Source: Erysipelotrichaceae bacterium UBA4808
Lineage (GTDB): Bacteria; Bacillota_I; Bacilli_A; Erysipelotrichales; Erysipelotrichaceae
Direction of reading: 5' to 3'
DNA: 64,000 nt
Assembly: GCA_002402585.1 (NCBI GenBank)
Contig: DHGC01000054.1
Coordinates: forward strand, 11,022-75,021
This document shows, piece by piece, positions 1 through 7,698 of this stretch. The stretch's first letter is position 1; the number at the start of each line of letters is the position of its first letter. The notes below the pieces were generated by a model, which did not search any database, had not been told where the DNA came from, and saw only the letters and a list, made by a program, of their open reading frames with translations. Both the position numbers and the translations under genes were made by a program.

Positions 1-366
1 GACTCCAAAATGATTGTAGATTTCTTTGATGGTTTTTGCAATCGTACTCTTTCCATTGGTACCCGTGACCCCAATCATATTCAATTTTTGATGAGGTTTA
101 TGAAAAAAGATGGCTGCTGTACGATTGAGTTCTTCTAGAACATCATTGACTTGAATGTATGTAATACTTTCTTGATGAATAAGTGCATCACTGTGAACGA
201 TGACGATGGCTCCATTCGCAATCGCTTGGTCGACAAAACGATGACCATCATTGACCATCCCCTTGAGGCAATAAAAGACCGCTTGTTTCATGGGTTTTCT
301 TGAATCGGTCACCAAATCCTTTACTTCTATTTTAGGTGCTGTGCTAAATAATCGATTTAACTTCAT
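1..366 (-). CDS. murE: UDP-N-acetylmuramoyl-tripeptide synthetase MurE, N-terminal part (cut by window edge)
   Basis: Adds the third amino acid to UDP-MurNAc-L-Ala-D-Glu in the cytoplasmic stage of peptidoglycan synthesis. The 122 visible codons show the MurE N-terminal domain: TDSRK near residue 20, CLKG and DGH near 33-42, then the ATP-binding loop GTNGKST near 102-108. The start ATG at 366 overlaps the mtaB stop as ATGA. The rest of the gene lies left of the window, so the residue that chooses lysine or diaminopimelate cannot be seen. It is the last visible gene of the scpA-to-murE run. Confidence 0.9.
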   Translation of the reverse strand, partial: MKLNRLFSTAPKIEVKDLVTDSRKPMKQAVFYCLKGMVNDGHRFVDQAIANGAIVIVHSDALIHQESITYIQVNDVLEELNRTAAIFFHKPHQKLNMIGVTGTNGKSTIAKTIKEIYNHFGV

Positions 367-1631
367 AGAATTACTCTTTCCGCAATCAGATGATCGTTTT
401 TAACATCTATAACTCTACACAAAACCCGTTGATTTAGCAAATCATGACCATTCTTCACAAGTACAGGTAGATATTCCGCACTATAACCAAAACACATGTC
501 TTCTTGTACTTCTTCAAGTAGAACCTCTATATCATGATTGACATAGTTAACCATTGTATTACGATGCATCTTATCCGATAAGGCTTGTGCTATATGCACG
601 CGTTCCTTTTTGACTTCATTTGTCCATTCTTCTTTATAAAACGAAGCTTTGGTTCCCTCGCGTTTCGAATAAGGAAATACATGCATGAAACTAAGGTTCA
701 TTGCTTCTAATGAATGGAGTGATGTTTCGAATGCTTCTTTTGATTCGGTTGGAAAACCCACAATCAAATCGGTACTGATCAATATTGAAGGAACCTGTTC
801 ACGAATCGCTTGAAGTCTTTGATTGAAATCACTTAAGGTATAGGGTCGATGCATGTCTTTCAATACATCATCACTAGCTGCTTGAATGGGTATGTGAAGA
901 TGTTTTGCTAAGCGTGGTTCATCCCTTAGTAATTCAATCATTTCATCGCTAACTTCCGTGATTTCAATCGATGATATGCGAATACGTGGTATCTTTGTTT
1001 CGATTAAAATTCTTTTTAAAAGTTGGACAAGATTTGATCCGATATCCAAACCATAACGTCCCGTATGAATGCCTGTCAATGTGATTTCTTGGTGCTGATC
1101 CAAGGCATTGATCTGATCGAAGACCTTATCCATGTCCATGGAGCGCTCCCGACCTCGAGCAAATGGAATGATACAGTAAGTACAAAACTGATTACATCCA
1201 TCTTGAATCTTCACATATGCTTTCTTTTGATGTTTGAAGGATTGAATCGGTAGATTTTCAAAGCTTCTTGGATAGGCATAATCAACTTGATCACACTTTG
1301 CTTCGAGCAATTCAACCAAGCGATCTTTGTCTTTTGCTCCAATGAGTAAATCGATATCGTACTTATCTTTCAAAAAAGCATGATGGGTCTGCACATAACA
1401 ACCCACAACGACCACAAAAGCATCCGGATTGGTTCGTTTCGCTTGTGCAATTTTCTGGCGGCTTTTGAAACTGGCTGTATTGGTAACGGTACAGGTATTG
1501 ATGATCACCACATCCGTCTTCTCTTTAGGTAAGCCTTCTTGGTATCCTACGTCAAGGAGCTGTTGGCGATAGTATTCGGATTCATAGGCATTGACCTTGC
1601 ATCCGAGGGTTTGGATGAGAAATGTCTTCAT
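363..1631 (-). CDS. mtaB: tRNA (N6-threonylcarbamoyladenosine(37)-C2)-methylthiotransferase MtaB
   Basis: Radical-SAM enzyme that adds a methylthio group to t6A37 of tRNAs reading ANN codons. Of 422 residues, the N-terminal MTTase domain carries cluster cysteines 11, 47 and 78. The radical-SAM CxxxCxxC motif is at 146-153 (DGCNQFCTYC), and a C-terminal TRAM-like region follows. The opening LGCKVN is typical of MtaB, whereas MiaB has YGCQ. A separate MiaB lies at 20380-21810, so both methylthiotransferases are present. As in Bacillus yqeU-yqeV it follows rsmE, here with one unknown gene between them. It overlaps both neighbours by 4 bp. Confidence 0.93.
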   Translation of the reverse strand: MKTFLIQTLGCKVNAYESEYYRQQLLDVGYQEGLPKEKTDVVIINTCTVTNTASFKSRQKIAQAKRTNPDAFVVVVGCYVQTHHAFLKDKYDIDLLIGAKDKDRLVELLEAKCDQVDYAYPRSFENLPIQSFKHQKKAYVKIQDGCNQFCTYCIIPFARGRERSMDMDKVFDQINALDQHQEITLTGIHTGRYGLDIGSNLVQLLKRILIETKIPRIRISSIEITEVSDEMIELLRDEPRLAKHLHIPIQAASDDVLKDMHRPYTLSDFNQRLQAIREQVPSILISTDLIVGFPTESKEAFETSLHSLEAMNLSFMHVFPYSKREGTKASFYKEEWTNEVKKERVHIAQALSDKMHRNTMVNYVNHDIEVLLEEVQEDMCFGYSAEYLPVLVKNGHDLLNQRVLCRVIDVKNDHLIAERVIL

Positions 1632-2404
1632 TTACTTTTCCTTGTTAATTTCTTTTGATATTTAATGAGTTGCTTTTTGGTTTTATCCTCGATAAGAGTC
1701 GATCTTAAAAGATACTCAATCGCTTCAAGTTCATGCTCTTCTAACATGGCTTGTGCAATAATTTCGAGTTCTTCTTTCAAAGGGATTAGCTTTCCAATAG
1801 ATTTGCTCAAAGCAAAACGACGTAATTTTCTTGCGGCATTGATTTGATAAAGGCTTTTTGTGTTGGAATAGTAAAAAATCACACTCTCATCATAACGTTT
1901 GATCACATGGATTTCGATATAGGCTTGTTTATAGGGTTCTAATCCATACTGTTCAATGTTGATTGTACGGTCTTTAAAATTACGATAAAGTTTGAAATAC
2001 TGTGGTAATTCCAGAATGGCAAGTTCTTTGTCATAGAGCGCATTCAGCAGTTCATCAAAGAAAGCAATCCAAATGTAGCTCCCATTGCTACTTTTAAAAT
2101 AATGAAGATCATTTTTCAGTTCATCGTTTTTAAGGCTTATCAAGCGATTTCTTTCTTGATAGGATAAGTTATCCCAATAATCAAACAAATCTCGTCTAGC
2201 GTCCTCAAAACACGCCTCCATGCGTGATTTATTCAACAAACCTTCATGAAAGATCAACGCATCGAAGAAATCACATTCTGATCTCATATTTACATCCAAC
2301 TTATACAATGAAAAAACCTGCTTCATCTGCGCAAGTACTTGTTTTGTGCCGCGATCTTTATAAACATCGATCTTATTCGCTTTGAGTAGAATTCCTTCAA
2401 TCAT
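1628..2404 (-). CDS. Protein of unknown function, between rsmE and mtaB
   Basis: I do not recognise this 258-residue protein. It is soluble-looking, rich in Leu, Glu and Lys, has no signal peptide or membrane segment, and ends in a basic stretch (KKQLIKYQKKLTRKSK). There is an aromatic-rich middle (YIWIAFFDELLNALYD near 106-121). The ATG at 2404 overlaps the rsmE stop, and its stop overlaps the mtaB start. It is therefore translationally tied to two RNA-modification genes. A role in RNA or ribosome modification is only a guess from this position. Bacillus has no gene here. Confidence 0.8.
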   Translation of the reverse strand: MIEGILLKANKIDVYKDRGTKQVLAQMKQVFSLYKLDVNMRSECDFFDALIFHEGLLNKSRMEACFEDARRDLFDYWDNLSYQERNRLISLKNDELKNDLHYFKSSNGSYIWIAFFDELLNALYDKELAILELPQYFKLYRNFKDRTINIEQYGLEPYKQAYIEIHVIKRYDESVIFYYSNTKSLYQINAARKLRRFALSKSIGKLIPLKEELEIIAQAMLEEHELEAIEYLLRSTLIEDKTKKQLIKYQKKLTRKSK

Positions 2405-3126
2405 CGTTGGTGTTCCTCAAACATAAAATCAACCGCACTCAAAATATATAAACTCGCCGTTTCAGCTCTTAGGATGCGTGCCCCCAAATGAACGATATTG
2501 AAGCCCATTTCTTTTAATTGCTCAATCTCACTTGGGTCGAAACCACCTTCTGGACCACAAACGAGTGTGATCGATTGCTTTGGGTGCAATACATCTTTGA
2601 TAAAATGTGCACTTTCATTCTCATAACAAACTAGATTGTTATCCGAAAGATAAGCTTTAATTTCATCGATTGTGATCACATCCATGAGTTCAGGAACATA
2701 TGTACGTTTACTCTGCTCAGAAGCTTCTTGCATGATTTTCTGATAACGAACACGCTTGTGCTGGCTTTCAGTCTTATCCCATTTAACGACATTACGTCGC
2801 AATATCAAGGGTACGACACGATAAACACCCAACTCTGTTGCTTTTTGAAGTAAAAACTCCCAACGCTCCTTACGAATCAAGGCTTGAATCAAGGTGACCT
2901 TGATTTTCATCTCACTGCTTTGCTTAAGAAATTCAATTGGTGTCGCAAAAGCATTGGACACTTGAACTTCTAACCGACACAGAGCACGCTTTTGGTCCGC
3001 ATCAACACAAACCACTTTTTGACCGCTTTGATAGCGTAAGACGTTGATGCATTGGTGCGTCTGTTCTGGATCAAGTGAAAAAGCTTGATTCAGAGTCAAG
3101 CTTGTCTTTACAAAAAACTGCTGCAT
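2401..3126 (-). CDS. rsmE: 16S rRNA (uracil(1498)-N3)-methyltransferase RsmE
   Basis: SPOUT-family methyltransferase that methylates U1498 of 16S rRNA in assembled 30S subunits. The 241 residues match the usual family length. An N-terminal PUA-like domain is followed by the knotted SAM-binding part, with GPEGGF at 191-196 and LRAETA near 219-224. The start overlaps the rluB stop by one base (TAATG). The rsmE-mtaB neighbourhood matches Bacillus yqeU-yqeV. Confidence 0.95.
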   Translation of the reverse strand: MQQFFVKTSLTLNQAFSLDPEQTHQCINVLRYQSGQKVVCVDADQKRALCRLEVQVSNAFATPIEFLKQSSEMKIKVTLIQALIRKERWEFLLQKATELGVYRVVPLILRRNVVKWDKTESQHKRVRYQKIMQEASEQSKRTYVPELMDVITIDEIKAYLSDNNLVCYENESAHFIKDVLHPKQSITLVCGPEGGFDPSEIEQLKEMGFNIVHLGARILRAETASLYILSAVDFMFEEHQR

Positions 3127-3857
3127 TATTTTAAGACTCCATTGTTGGCTAACTCACGTAATTGTTTTACTTCAAAAGGTTTCAAGCGACGATATTCACC
3201 GGGTCTTAAGTCTTTGCAATCCACGAATGCAAGTTTAGATCGATGTAAACGTGTCACATTAAATCCAAGTGCCTCCATCATGCGTTTGATTTGACGATTC
3301 TTACCTTCTTGGATCGTAAGTTCCATTTCACTTGTCTGCTTCGCAATATTTTTCTTAGTGATATAAACTTTGGACGGTAAAGTTACGGTCCCATCATCTA
3401 ATTTAATGCCCTTTTCTAATTGTTTGATTTGAGCTGTCCTCAAGATGCCATCAATTGAGACTTCATAGAGTTTTGATAGGTGAAACCGTGGATGCGTCAT
3501 TTCATTTGCAAACTCACCATCATTGGTTAGAAAAAGCACACCACTGGTATCATAATCCAAGCGTCCTACAGGAAAAATGCGTTCGGATACATTAAGAAGA
3601 CTAACAACCGTTTGACGATCATGTTCATCATTAAGGCTGCAGATGACCTTTTTGGGCTTGTGCAAAAGATAATAGACTTTATTCTCTCCTTCGACTTTTT
3701 TACCATCGAATTTGACAACAGCGCCTTTCTTTACAATAAAACCTAAGGTAGTGATCACTTCACCATCGACTTCAACACGTCCTGCAAGAATCAATTCCTC
3801 CGCTTTACGACGCGAAGCGATTCCTGCACGTGCTAATATTTTCTGTAATCGTTCCAT
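3126..3857 (-). CDS. rluB: Pseudouridine synthase, RluB/RsuA family
   Basis: Makes a pseudouridine in rRNA, in the RluB type in helix 90 of 23S rRNA. The N-terminal S4 RNA-binding domain begins MERLQKILARAG. The catalytic motif GRLDYDTSG is at 98-106 with Asp101 as the nucleophile, followed by LLxTNDG-like sequence and a basic KNRQIKRM region. I place the start at 3857. The reading frame runs further upstream, but those codons fall inside scpB and lack family similarity. It follows scpB by 4 bp, the usual scpA-scpB-rluB order. RsuA (16S) specificity cannot be fully excluded by eye. Confidence 0.92.
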   Translation of the reverse strand: MERLQKILARAGIASRRKAEELILAGRVEVDGEVITTLGFIVKKGAVVKFDGKKVEGENKVYYLLHKPKKVICSLNDEHDRQTVVSLLNVSERIFPVGRLDYDTSGVLFLTNDGEFANEMTHPRFHLSKLYEVSIDGILRTAQIKQLEKGIKLDDGTVTLPSKVYITKKNIAKQTSEMELTIQEGKNRQIKRMMEALGFNVTRLHRSKLAFVDCKDLRPGEYRRLKPFEVKQLRELANNGVLK

Positions 3858-3861
3858 TTGT

Positions 3862-4407
3862 TTACTCAAACAGCTGATGTTCGCTGCTTTCCTCTTGATA
3901 GTTTGGAAGATTCGGTAATTCATTCAAACTCATAAGTTTGAACAAATCTAAAAATTCTTCCGTAATCTCATACAAGATCGGTCTTCCCGCATTTTCAGAT
4001 CGACCTGCTTCACGAATCAAATCTTGAGCTTGAAGCTTCTTTAACATCATCTCACAACCGACACCACGAATCTCTTCAATTTCCATACGCGTGATGGGTT
4101 GTTTATAAGCAATGATCGCCAAAGTCTCAAGCGCAGATTGCGAAAGTTGGCGGGATTTGGTCAATGTGATGATCCGCTGCACATAATCATGTACGGCAGC
4201 TTTTGAAATGAACTTATAGCGATTTTGAATGGAAATCAATTCAAAGCCACGATCTTCATTCTGATACGCATTCACCATCTCATCCAAGATGTTTCGAATA
4301 TAATCTTCTCCTAGGTCCAAGGCTTCTGATAATTGTGCTAAACTGATGCCTTCTTCACCAAAAACGAAGATGATGCCTTCGATGATGGCTTTAAGTGTTA
4401 TATCCAT
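3862..4407 (-). CDS. scpB: Segregation and condensation protein ScpB
   Basis: Winged-helix kleisin partner. Dimers of ScpB bind ScpA and the SMC ATPase to form the chromosome condensin. The protein has 181 residues with two winged-helix units. Typical sequence is seen at SQSALETLAIIAYKQPITR, and the protein ends in an acidic tail. The start at 4407 is set by AGAAGGGGG 7 bases upstream. Earlier in-frame starts have no such site. It overlaps the 3' end of scpA by 17 bp, implying coupled translation. Confidence 0.95.
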   Translation of the reverse strand: MDITLKAIIEGIIFVFGEEGISLAQLSEALDLGEDYIRNILDEMVNAYQNEDRGFELISIQNRYKFISKAAVHDYVQRIITLTKSRQLSQSALETLAIIAYKQPITRMEIEEIRGVGCEMMLKKLQAQDLIREAGRSENAGRPILYEITEEFLDLFKLMSLNELPNLPNYQEESSEHQLFE

Positions 4408-5134
4408 AAGCAATCCCCCTTCTGAAATGAACTTCTTGATCATTGAAACTGAAACTAAGAAGATTGCGACGATTGAGTTCAAGAATCGCCAAGAACGTTA
4501 CGATCAAAACAGCTCGATCTTGAACATCTTGAATCATGTCATCGAATGAAAACGGTTCAACTAAGTTCATGATCATTCCAATCAACTGATCACCTCGATC
4601 ATCAATTGACAGTTCTGTCTTTGTGATCTTAACCTGCATCGGATGTGTGTAATTAAAGCGTTCCAAACACTTCTGCATCGCTTTCAACAAATCACTTTGA
4701 TTACCATGCGTAAAACGAATGTTTTCATCATCCGCCATTTGAATGATCTGGCGTTCAATCGGTTTCTCCAATTGCTTCTGACGCTCTAAAAAGCGTTCAT
4801 TCAACATCTGTGAAATATCTTTGAATTGTTGATATTCAATCAAACGTCGAACCAATGCATCTTTTGGATCTTCTTCGTATTCATTGACTTCCAATGGCTT
4901 TGGATCCACAGGCAAGCACTTCTTGGACTTATATTCCAAAAGCGCAGCCAATTCATAGAGATACTCACTTGCGATTTCTAATTTATCTTCAACAGCATTT
5001 AAGTATTGAATGTATTGCTCAATCAAAACATCCATCGCCAAGTCAAAAAGATCCAACTTCTTTTCTTTGATGAGATGAAGCATGAGATCTAAGGGACCGG
5101 TAAATTGTTCAAGTGTGACAGTGAATTTTTGCAT
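4391..5134 (-). CDS. scpA: Segregation and condensation protein ScpA
   Basis: Kleisin subunit that bridges the SMC heads in the bacterial condensin. The 247-residue protein starts MQKFTVTLEQFTGPLDLMLHLI, the usual ScpA opening, and has a helical middle and a C-terminal winged helix (LLFSFNDQEVHFRRG-like region). The start at 5134 matches the family. There is no Shine-Dalgarno sequence. Instead an extended -10 element lies 9 bases upstream, suggesting a leaderless or nearly leaderless mRNA. It heads the run scpA-scpB-rluB-rsmE-unknown-mtaB-murE. Confidence 0.94.
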   Translation of the reverse strand: MQKFTVTLEQFTGPLDLMLHLIKEKKLDLFDLAMDVLIEQYIQYLNAVEDKLEIASEYLYELAALLEYKSKKCLPVDPKPLEVNEYEEDPKDALVRRLIEYQQFKDISQMLNERFLERQKQLEKPIERQIIQMADDENIRFTHGNQSDLLKAMQKCLERFNYTHPMQVKITKTELSIDDRGDQLIGMIMNLVEPFSFDDMIQDVQDRAVLIVTFLAILELNRRNLLSFSFNDQEVHFRRGIAYGYNT

Positions 5135-5143
5135 GACTGGTTT

Positions 5144-5152
5144 ATTATACCA
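5144..5152 (-). promoter_or_regulatory. Extended -10 promoter for scpA
   Basis: The minus strand reads TGG-TATAAT. Nine bases separate it from the scpA ATG, so transcription should start 2-3 bases before the ATG. A convincing -35 is not seen, which is normal for extended -10 promoters. Confidence 0.55.
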
Positions 5153-5177
5153 AAATAACGCTAAGATACAAAAAGCT

Positions 5178-5819
5178 TTATGACATCCTGCTTTGCAGCT
5201 CCTGCTTAAGCTCATCAATGGAATTATCACGATACTCTTCATGATGAAGCGGTAAACGAACATCGATCGTAACAGCATGCATGTTCCCTTTGATCATGAT
5301 GTTTTTCGAGTTTTCAAAAACAACGGGGATGATGGTCTTTTGATGGGTTTGACAATAATGGAAGAAACTATCATTGATGTTTGAACCCTTATCATTGATG
5401 AAAACAAATAGATTCTTAGACGATCTTATGATTTGATTAAGATGATCATCATGTAGGACAAATGAATAGTTAGACAAATCAACAAATTGGGACTGGATAC
5501 GTTTGAACCATATCTTCATGTAAGGCAATCTTGTTTCCATACCAAAAATAAAACTGATGTCTACAGGAATCTGCGCCAATACCAAAGCGGCTTCGTAATC
5601 ATTGGAAGATCGTGCAATGAACACATGGCCATCCTCAAGTGGAATATGATTCTTATGTGTCATCTCTGCTTTAACTTTAATCAAACGCAGTAAGATCGTC
5701 GCAATGACTTTTGCTGTATATTGGTTCAGTTCGATGTCATCTTTGCGAACATGAAGCAAACTCAACATAAAGGAAGGATAATAGATGATCATTTTGATCC
5801 ACAAAAAAAGATGTTTCAT
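5178..5819 (-). CDS. Putative PlsC-like acyltransferase fold protein lacking catalytic residues
   Basis: This 213-residue protein has a hydrophobic N-terminal stretch (residues 8-22) and a layout recalling 1-acylglycerol-3-phosphate acyltransferases: FIARSSNDYEAAL where NHxxxxD is expected, then a FIFGMETRLPYMKIWFKRI stretch, then FVFINDKGS where the PEGTR block is expected. The catalytic His and the Glu-Gly block are absent, so I expect no acyl transfer in the usual way. The family assignment is by eye only. The gene overlaps folA by 4 bp and precedes the scpA promoter. An unrelated membrane-associated protein is possible. Confidence 0.45.
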   Translation of the reverse strand: MKHLFLWIKMIIYYPSFMLSLLHVRKDDIELNQYTAKVIATILLRLIKVKAEMTHKNHIPLEDGHVFIARSSNDYEAALVLAQIPVDISFIFGMETRLPYMKIWFKRIQSQFVDLSNYSFVLHDDHLNQIIRSSKNLFVFINDKGSNINDSFFHYCQTHQKTIIPVVFENSKNIMIKGNMHAVTIDVRLPLHHEEYRDNSIDELKQELQSRMS

Positions 5820-6289
5820 TGTTTCTTCTCATACATTTTGAAGACAAAGGCTTCAAATGTTTCTATTTTAATGATGTCGTAATCATTGTCATCGAAATGC
5901 GGAAAGAACGTATCACAGGTGAATGTCCCTTTGATGTGACTGATCGCAAGATATTTGGCATAAGGTAAAGCTTGGGCATAGACAATGGCTCCACCGATGA
6001 CATAGATCATCTCTTCGGAATTTGAATTTTCTTTAAAGAAAGTTTCTATATCGTCTATGACTTCAAGATTTTTTTCATCTTTCAATAGCTCAGGGTGATG
6101 CGTCACAACAAGATTTCTTCGTTTTGGCAAGGCTTTCCCAATGCTTAGAAAGGTCTTCTTACCCATCAAGATCGTGTGATGAAGGGTCATGTTTCTAAAG
6201 TGGATTAAATCCTCTTTGATGTGCCAGGGTAAGCTTCCATTCAAGCCAATACCACCCTGTTCATCCATCGCAACGACACATGTAATCAT
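5816..6289 (-). CDS. folA: Dihydrofolate reductase
   Basis: Reduces dihydrofolate to tetrahydrofolate with NADPH, regenerating the cofactor oxidised by the adjacent thymidylate synthase. The 157 residues are the usual size for a monomeric DHFR. The motifs are canonical: an [15 protein letters not shown] substrate loop near 13-27, [10 protein letters not shown] near 42-51, and [12 protein letters not shown] near 97-108. The Asp/Glu of the active site is present in KEDL. It overlaps thyA upstream and the acyltransferase-like gene downstream, each as ATGA. Confidence 0.97.
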   Translation of the reverse strand: MITCVVAMDEQGGIGLNGSLPWHIKEDLIHFRNMTLHHTILMGKKTFLSIGKALPKRRNLVVTHHPELLKDEKNLEVIDDIETFFKENSNSEEMIYVIGGAIVYAQALPYAKYLAISHIKGTFTCDTFFPHFDDNDYDIIKIETFEAFVFKMYEKKQ

Positions 6290-7158
6290 ACGCTCACCTT
6301 TGCTTTAATTGCTGGATGGGATTGATAATCCAATAACTCAATGTCTTCATACTTGAAATCTTCGATGTCTTTGATCATCGGATTCAATCGTAAATGAGCC
6401 AAAGGTAATGGATCACGGCTCAACTGTAGGGCTACTTGTTCCATATGGTCATTGTAGATATGAACATCACCAAAAGTATGTACGAACTCTCCAACTTCCA
6501 AATCACAGGCTTGTGCGATCAGATGTGTAAACAAGGCATAAGAGGCAATATTGAAAGGTACACCTAAAAAAACATCCGCTGAGCGTTGATATAATTGACA
6601 AGACAAACGTTTCTGATCAGAAGATACATAGAATTGCATCATCATATGACAAGGTGGCAAGGCCATATTTTCTAACTCAGCAGGATTCCAAGCGCTGATG
6701 ATATGTCGTCTTGAAAAAGGATTATGACGAATGCCTTCAATCAATTGCTTTAATTGATCGACGCCATTGAAGTCCCGCCATTGCTTACCATATACGGGTC
6801 CTAGATTGCCATGTTTATCTGCAAACACTTGATCGTTTTTGATACGCTCTACGTATTCATCCAAACTTTCATTACCATACTCATCTGATTTAACGTAGCG
6901 TTCATAAGGCCACTCATTCCAGATTCTTACATTATTCAAGACTAATGGTCGGATATTAGTTGATCCTGTGATGAACCAAAGCAACTCATGGACAACGGAT
7001 TTGAAATGTACTTTTTTTGTTGTTAGGAGCGGAAATCCTTCCGCCAAATCAAAGCGCATTTGATAGCCAAAAATCGAGCGAGTACCGGTCGATGTACGAT
7101 CAAGGCGTTCCGTTCCCTTTGCAAGAATTTCATTTAATAAAGCGTGATATTGTTTCAT
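6286..7158 (-). CDS. thyA: Thymidylate synthase ThyA
   Basis: Converts dUMP to dTMP using methylene-tetrahydrofolate, giving dihydrofolate that FolA recycles. The 290 residues are the long type with an insert after [15 protein letters not shown]. The nucleophile is Cys170 in LPPCHMM, and the dUMP-binding [18 protein letters not shown] block follows. The start at 7158 agrees with the [12 protein letters not shown] family opening and has AAGGG 9 bases upstream. It is the first gene of a thyA-folA pair with its own promoter. Confidence 0.97.
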   Translation of the reverse strand: MKQYHALLNEILAKGTERLDRTSTGTRSIFGYQMRFDLAEGFPLLTTKKVHFKSVVHELLWFITGSTNIRPLVLNNVRIWNEWPYERYVKSDEYGNESLDEYVERIKNDQVFADKHGNLGPVYGKQWRDFNGVDQLKQLIEGIRHNPFSRRHIISAWNPAELENMALPPCHMMMQFYVSSDQKRLSCQLYQRSADVFLGVPFNIASYALFTHLIAQACDLEVGEFVHTFGDVHIYNDHMEQVALQLSRDPLPLAHLRLNPMIKDIEDFKYEDIELLDYQSHPAIKAKVSV

Positions 7159-7177
7159 AATTTTAACCCTTGTCATC

Positions 7178-7186
7178 ATTATAACA
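7178..7186 (-). promoter_or_regulatory. Extended -10 promoter for thyA-folA
   Basis: The minus strand reads TGT-TATAAT, 19 bases before the thyA ATG. That leaves a leader of about 12 bases carrying the AAGGG ribosome site. The -35 is weak. It follows the ssb terminator directly. Confidence 0.55.
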
Positions 7187-7226
7187 CGATTCAAAATAGA
7201 CAAAAGATGGGATGGAATAATCCTCT

Positions 7227-7262
7227 AAATAAAAATCTTTCAGCTCAACTAGCCTGAAAGAT
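7227..7262 (-). terminator. Rho-independent terminator after ssb
   Basis: A 9-bp perfect stem (ATCTTTCAG / CTGAAAGAT, arms 7235-7243 and 7254-7262, loop 10) is followed on the minus strand by a T-rich run (ATTTTTATTT). It separates ssb from thyA. Confidence 0.8.
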
Positions 7263-7268
7263 AGCTTC

Positions 7269-7589
7269 TTAACGCGTACCTAAGAAAGAAACCTTCTCTG
7301 CAATCACTTCACAATGATAGATACGTACATTATCCTTCCCCTCATAATTATTAGACTGAACACGACCCTTGACACCCAGCAAAGCACCCTCAGTACACTG
7401 CTCAATCGTCGATTCCGCAAGATTACGCCACAACATGCACTGAACCTGATCGGTTTCAAACTCCCCTTGCGTATTCTTGAAATTGCGCTCGATTTCCAAA
7501 ATCAACTCCGCATACTTGATACCATTACTTGTTTCTTTTAAGCTTGGAACACCGACTGCTTTACCTACCAATACAACTTGATTCAACAT
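7269..7589 (-). CDS. ssb: Short single-stranded DNA-binding protein
   Basis: OB-fold protein that coats single-stranded DNA. At 106 residues it contains the SSB core (MLNQVVLVGKAVG opening, QVQCMLWRNLAE, GRVQSNNYE) but ends right after the fold at SFLGTR. It has no Gln/Gly linker and no acidic DDIPF-type tail. It therefore resembles the competence-type SsbB of Bacillus rather than the replicative SSB, which must be elsewhere. The start at 7589 has AAGGAGG 7 bases upstream. A possible promoter TGA-CATACT lies at 7610-7618. The gene stands alone between the M16 protease genes and its own terminator. Confidence 0.88.
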   Translation of the reverse strand: MLNQVVLVGKAVGVPSLKETSNGIKYAELILEIERNFKNTQGEFETDQVQCMLWRNLAESTIEQCTEGALLGVKGRVQSNNYEGKDNVRIYHCEVIAEKVSFLGTR

Positions 7590-7698
7590 AAATTCCTCCT
7601 TGTAAAAAGAGTATGTCACAATTGAACATAAGTATCGAATGCTTAAAAAGGCTTATTAAGAAAGTTTACGACCAGTTTAGATATGCTAAGCGTGTCGA

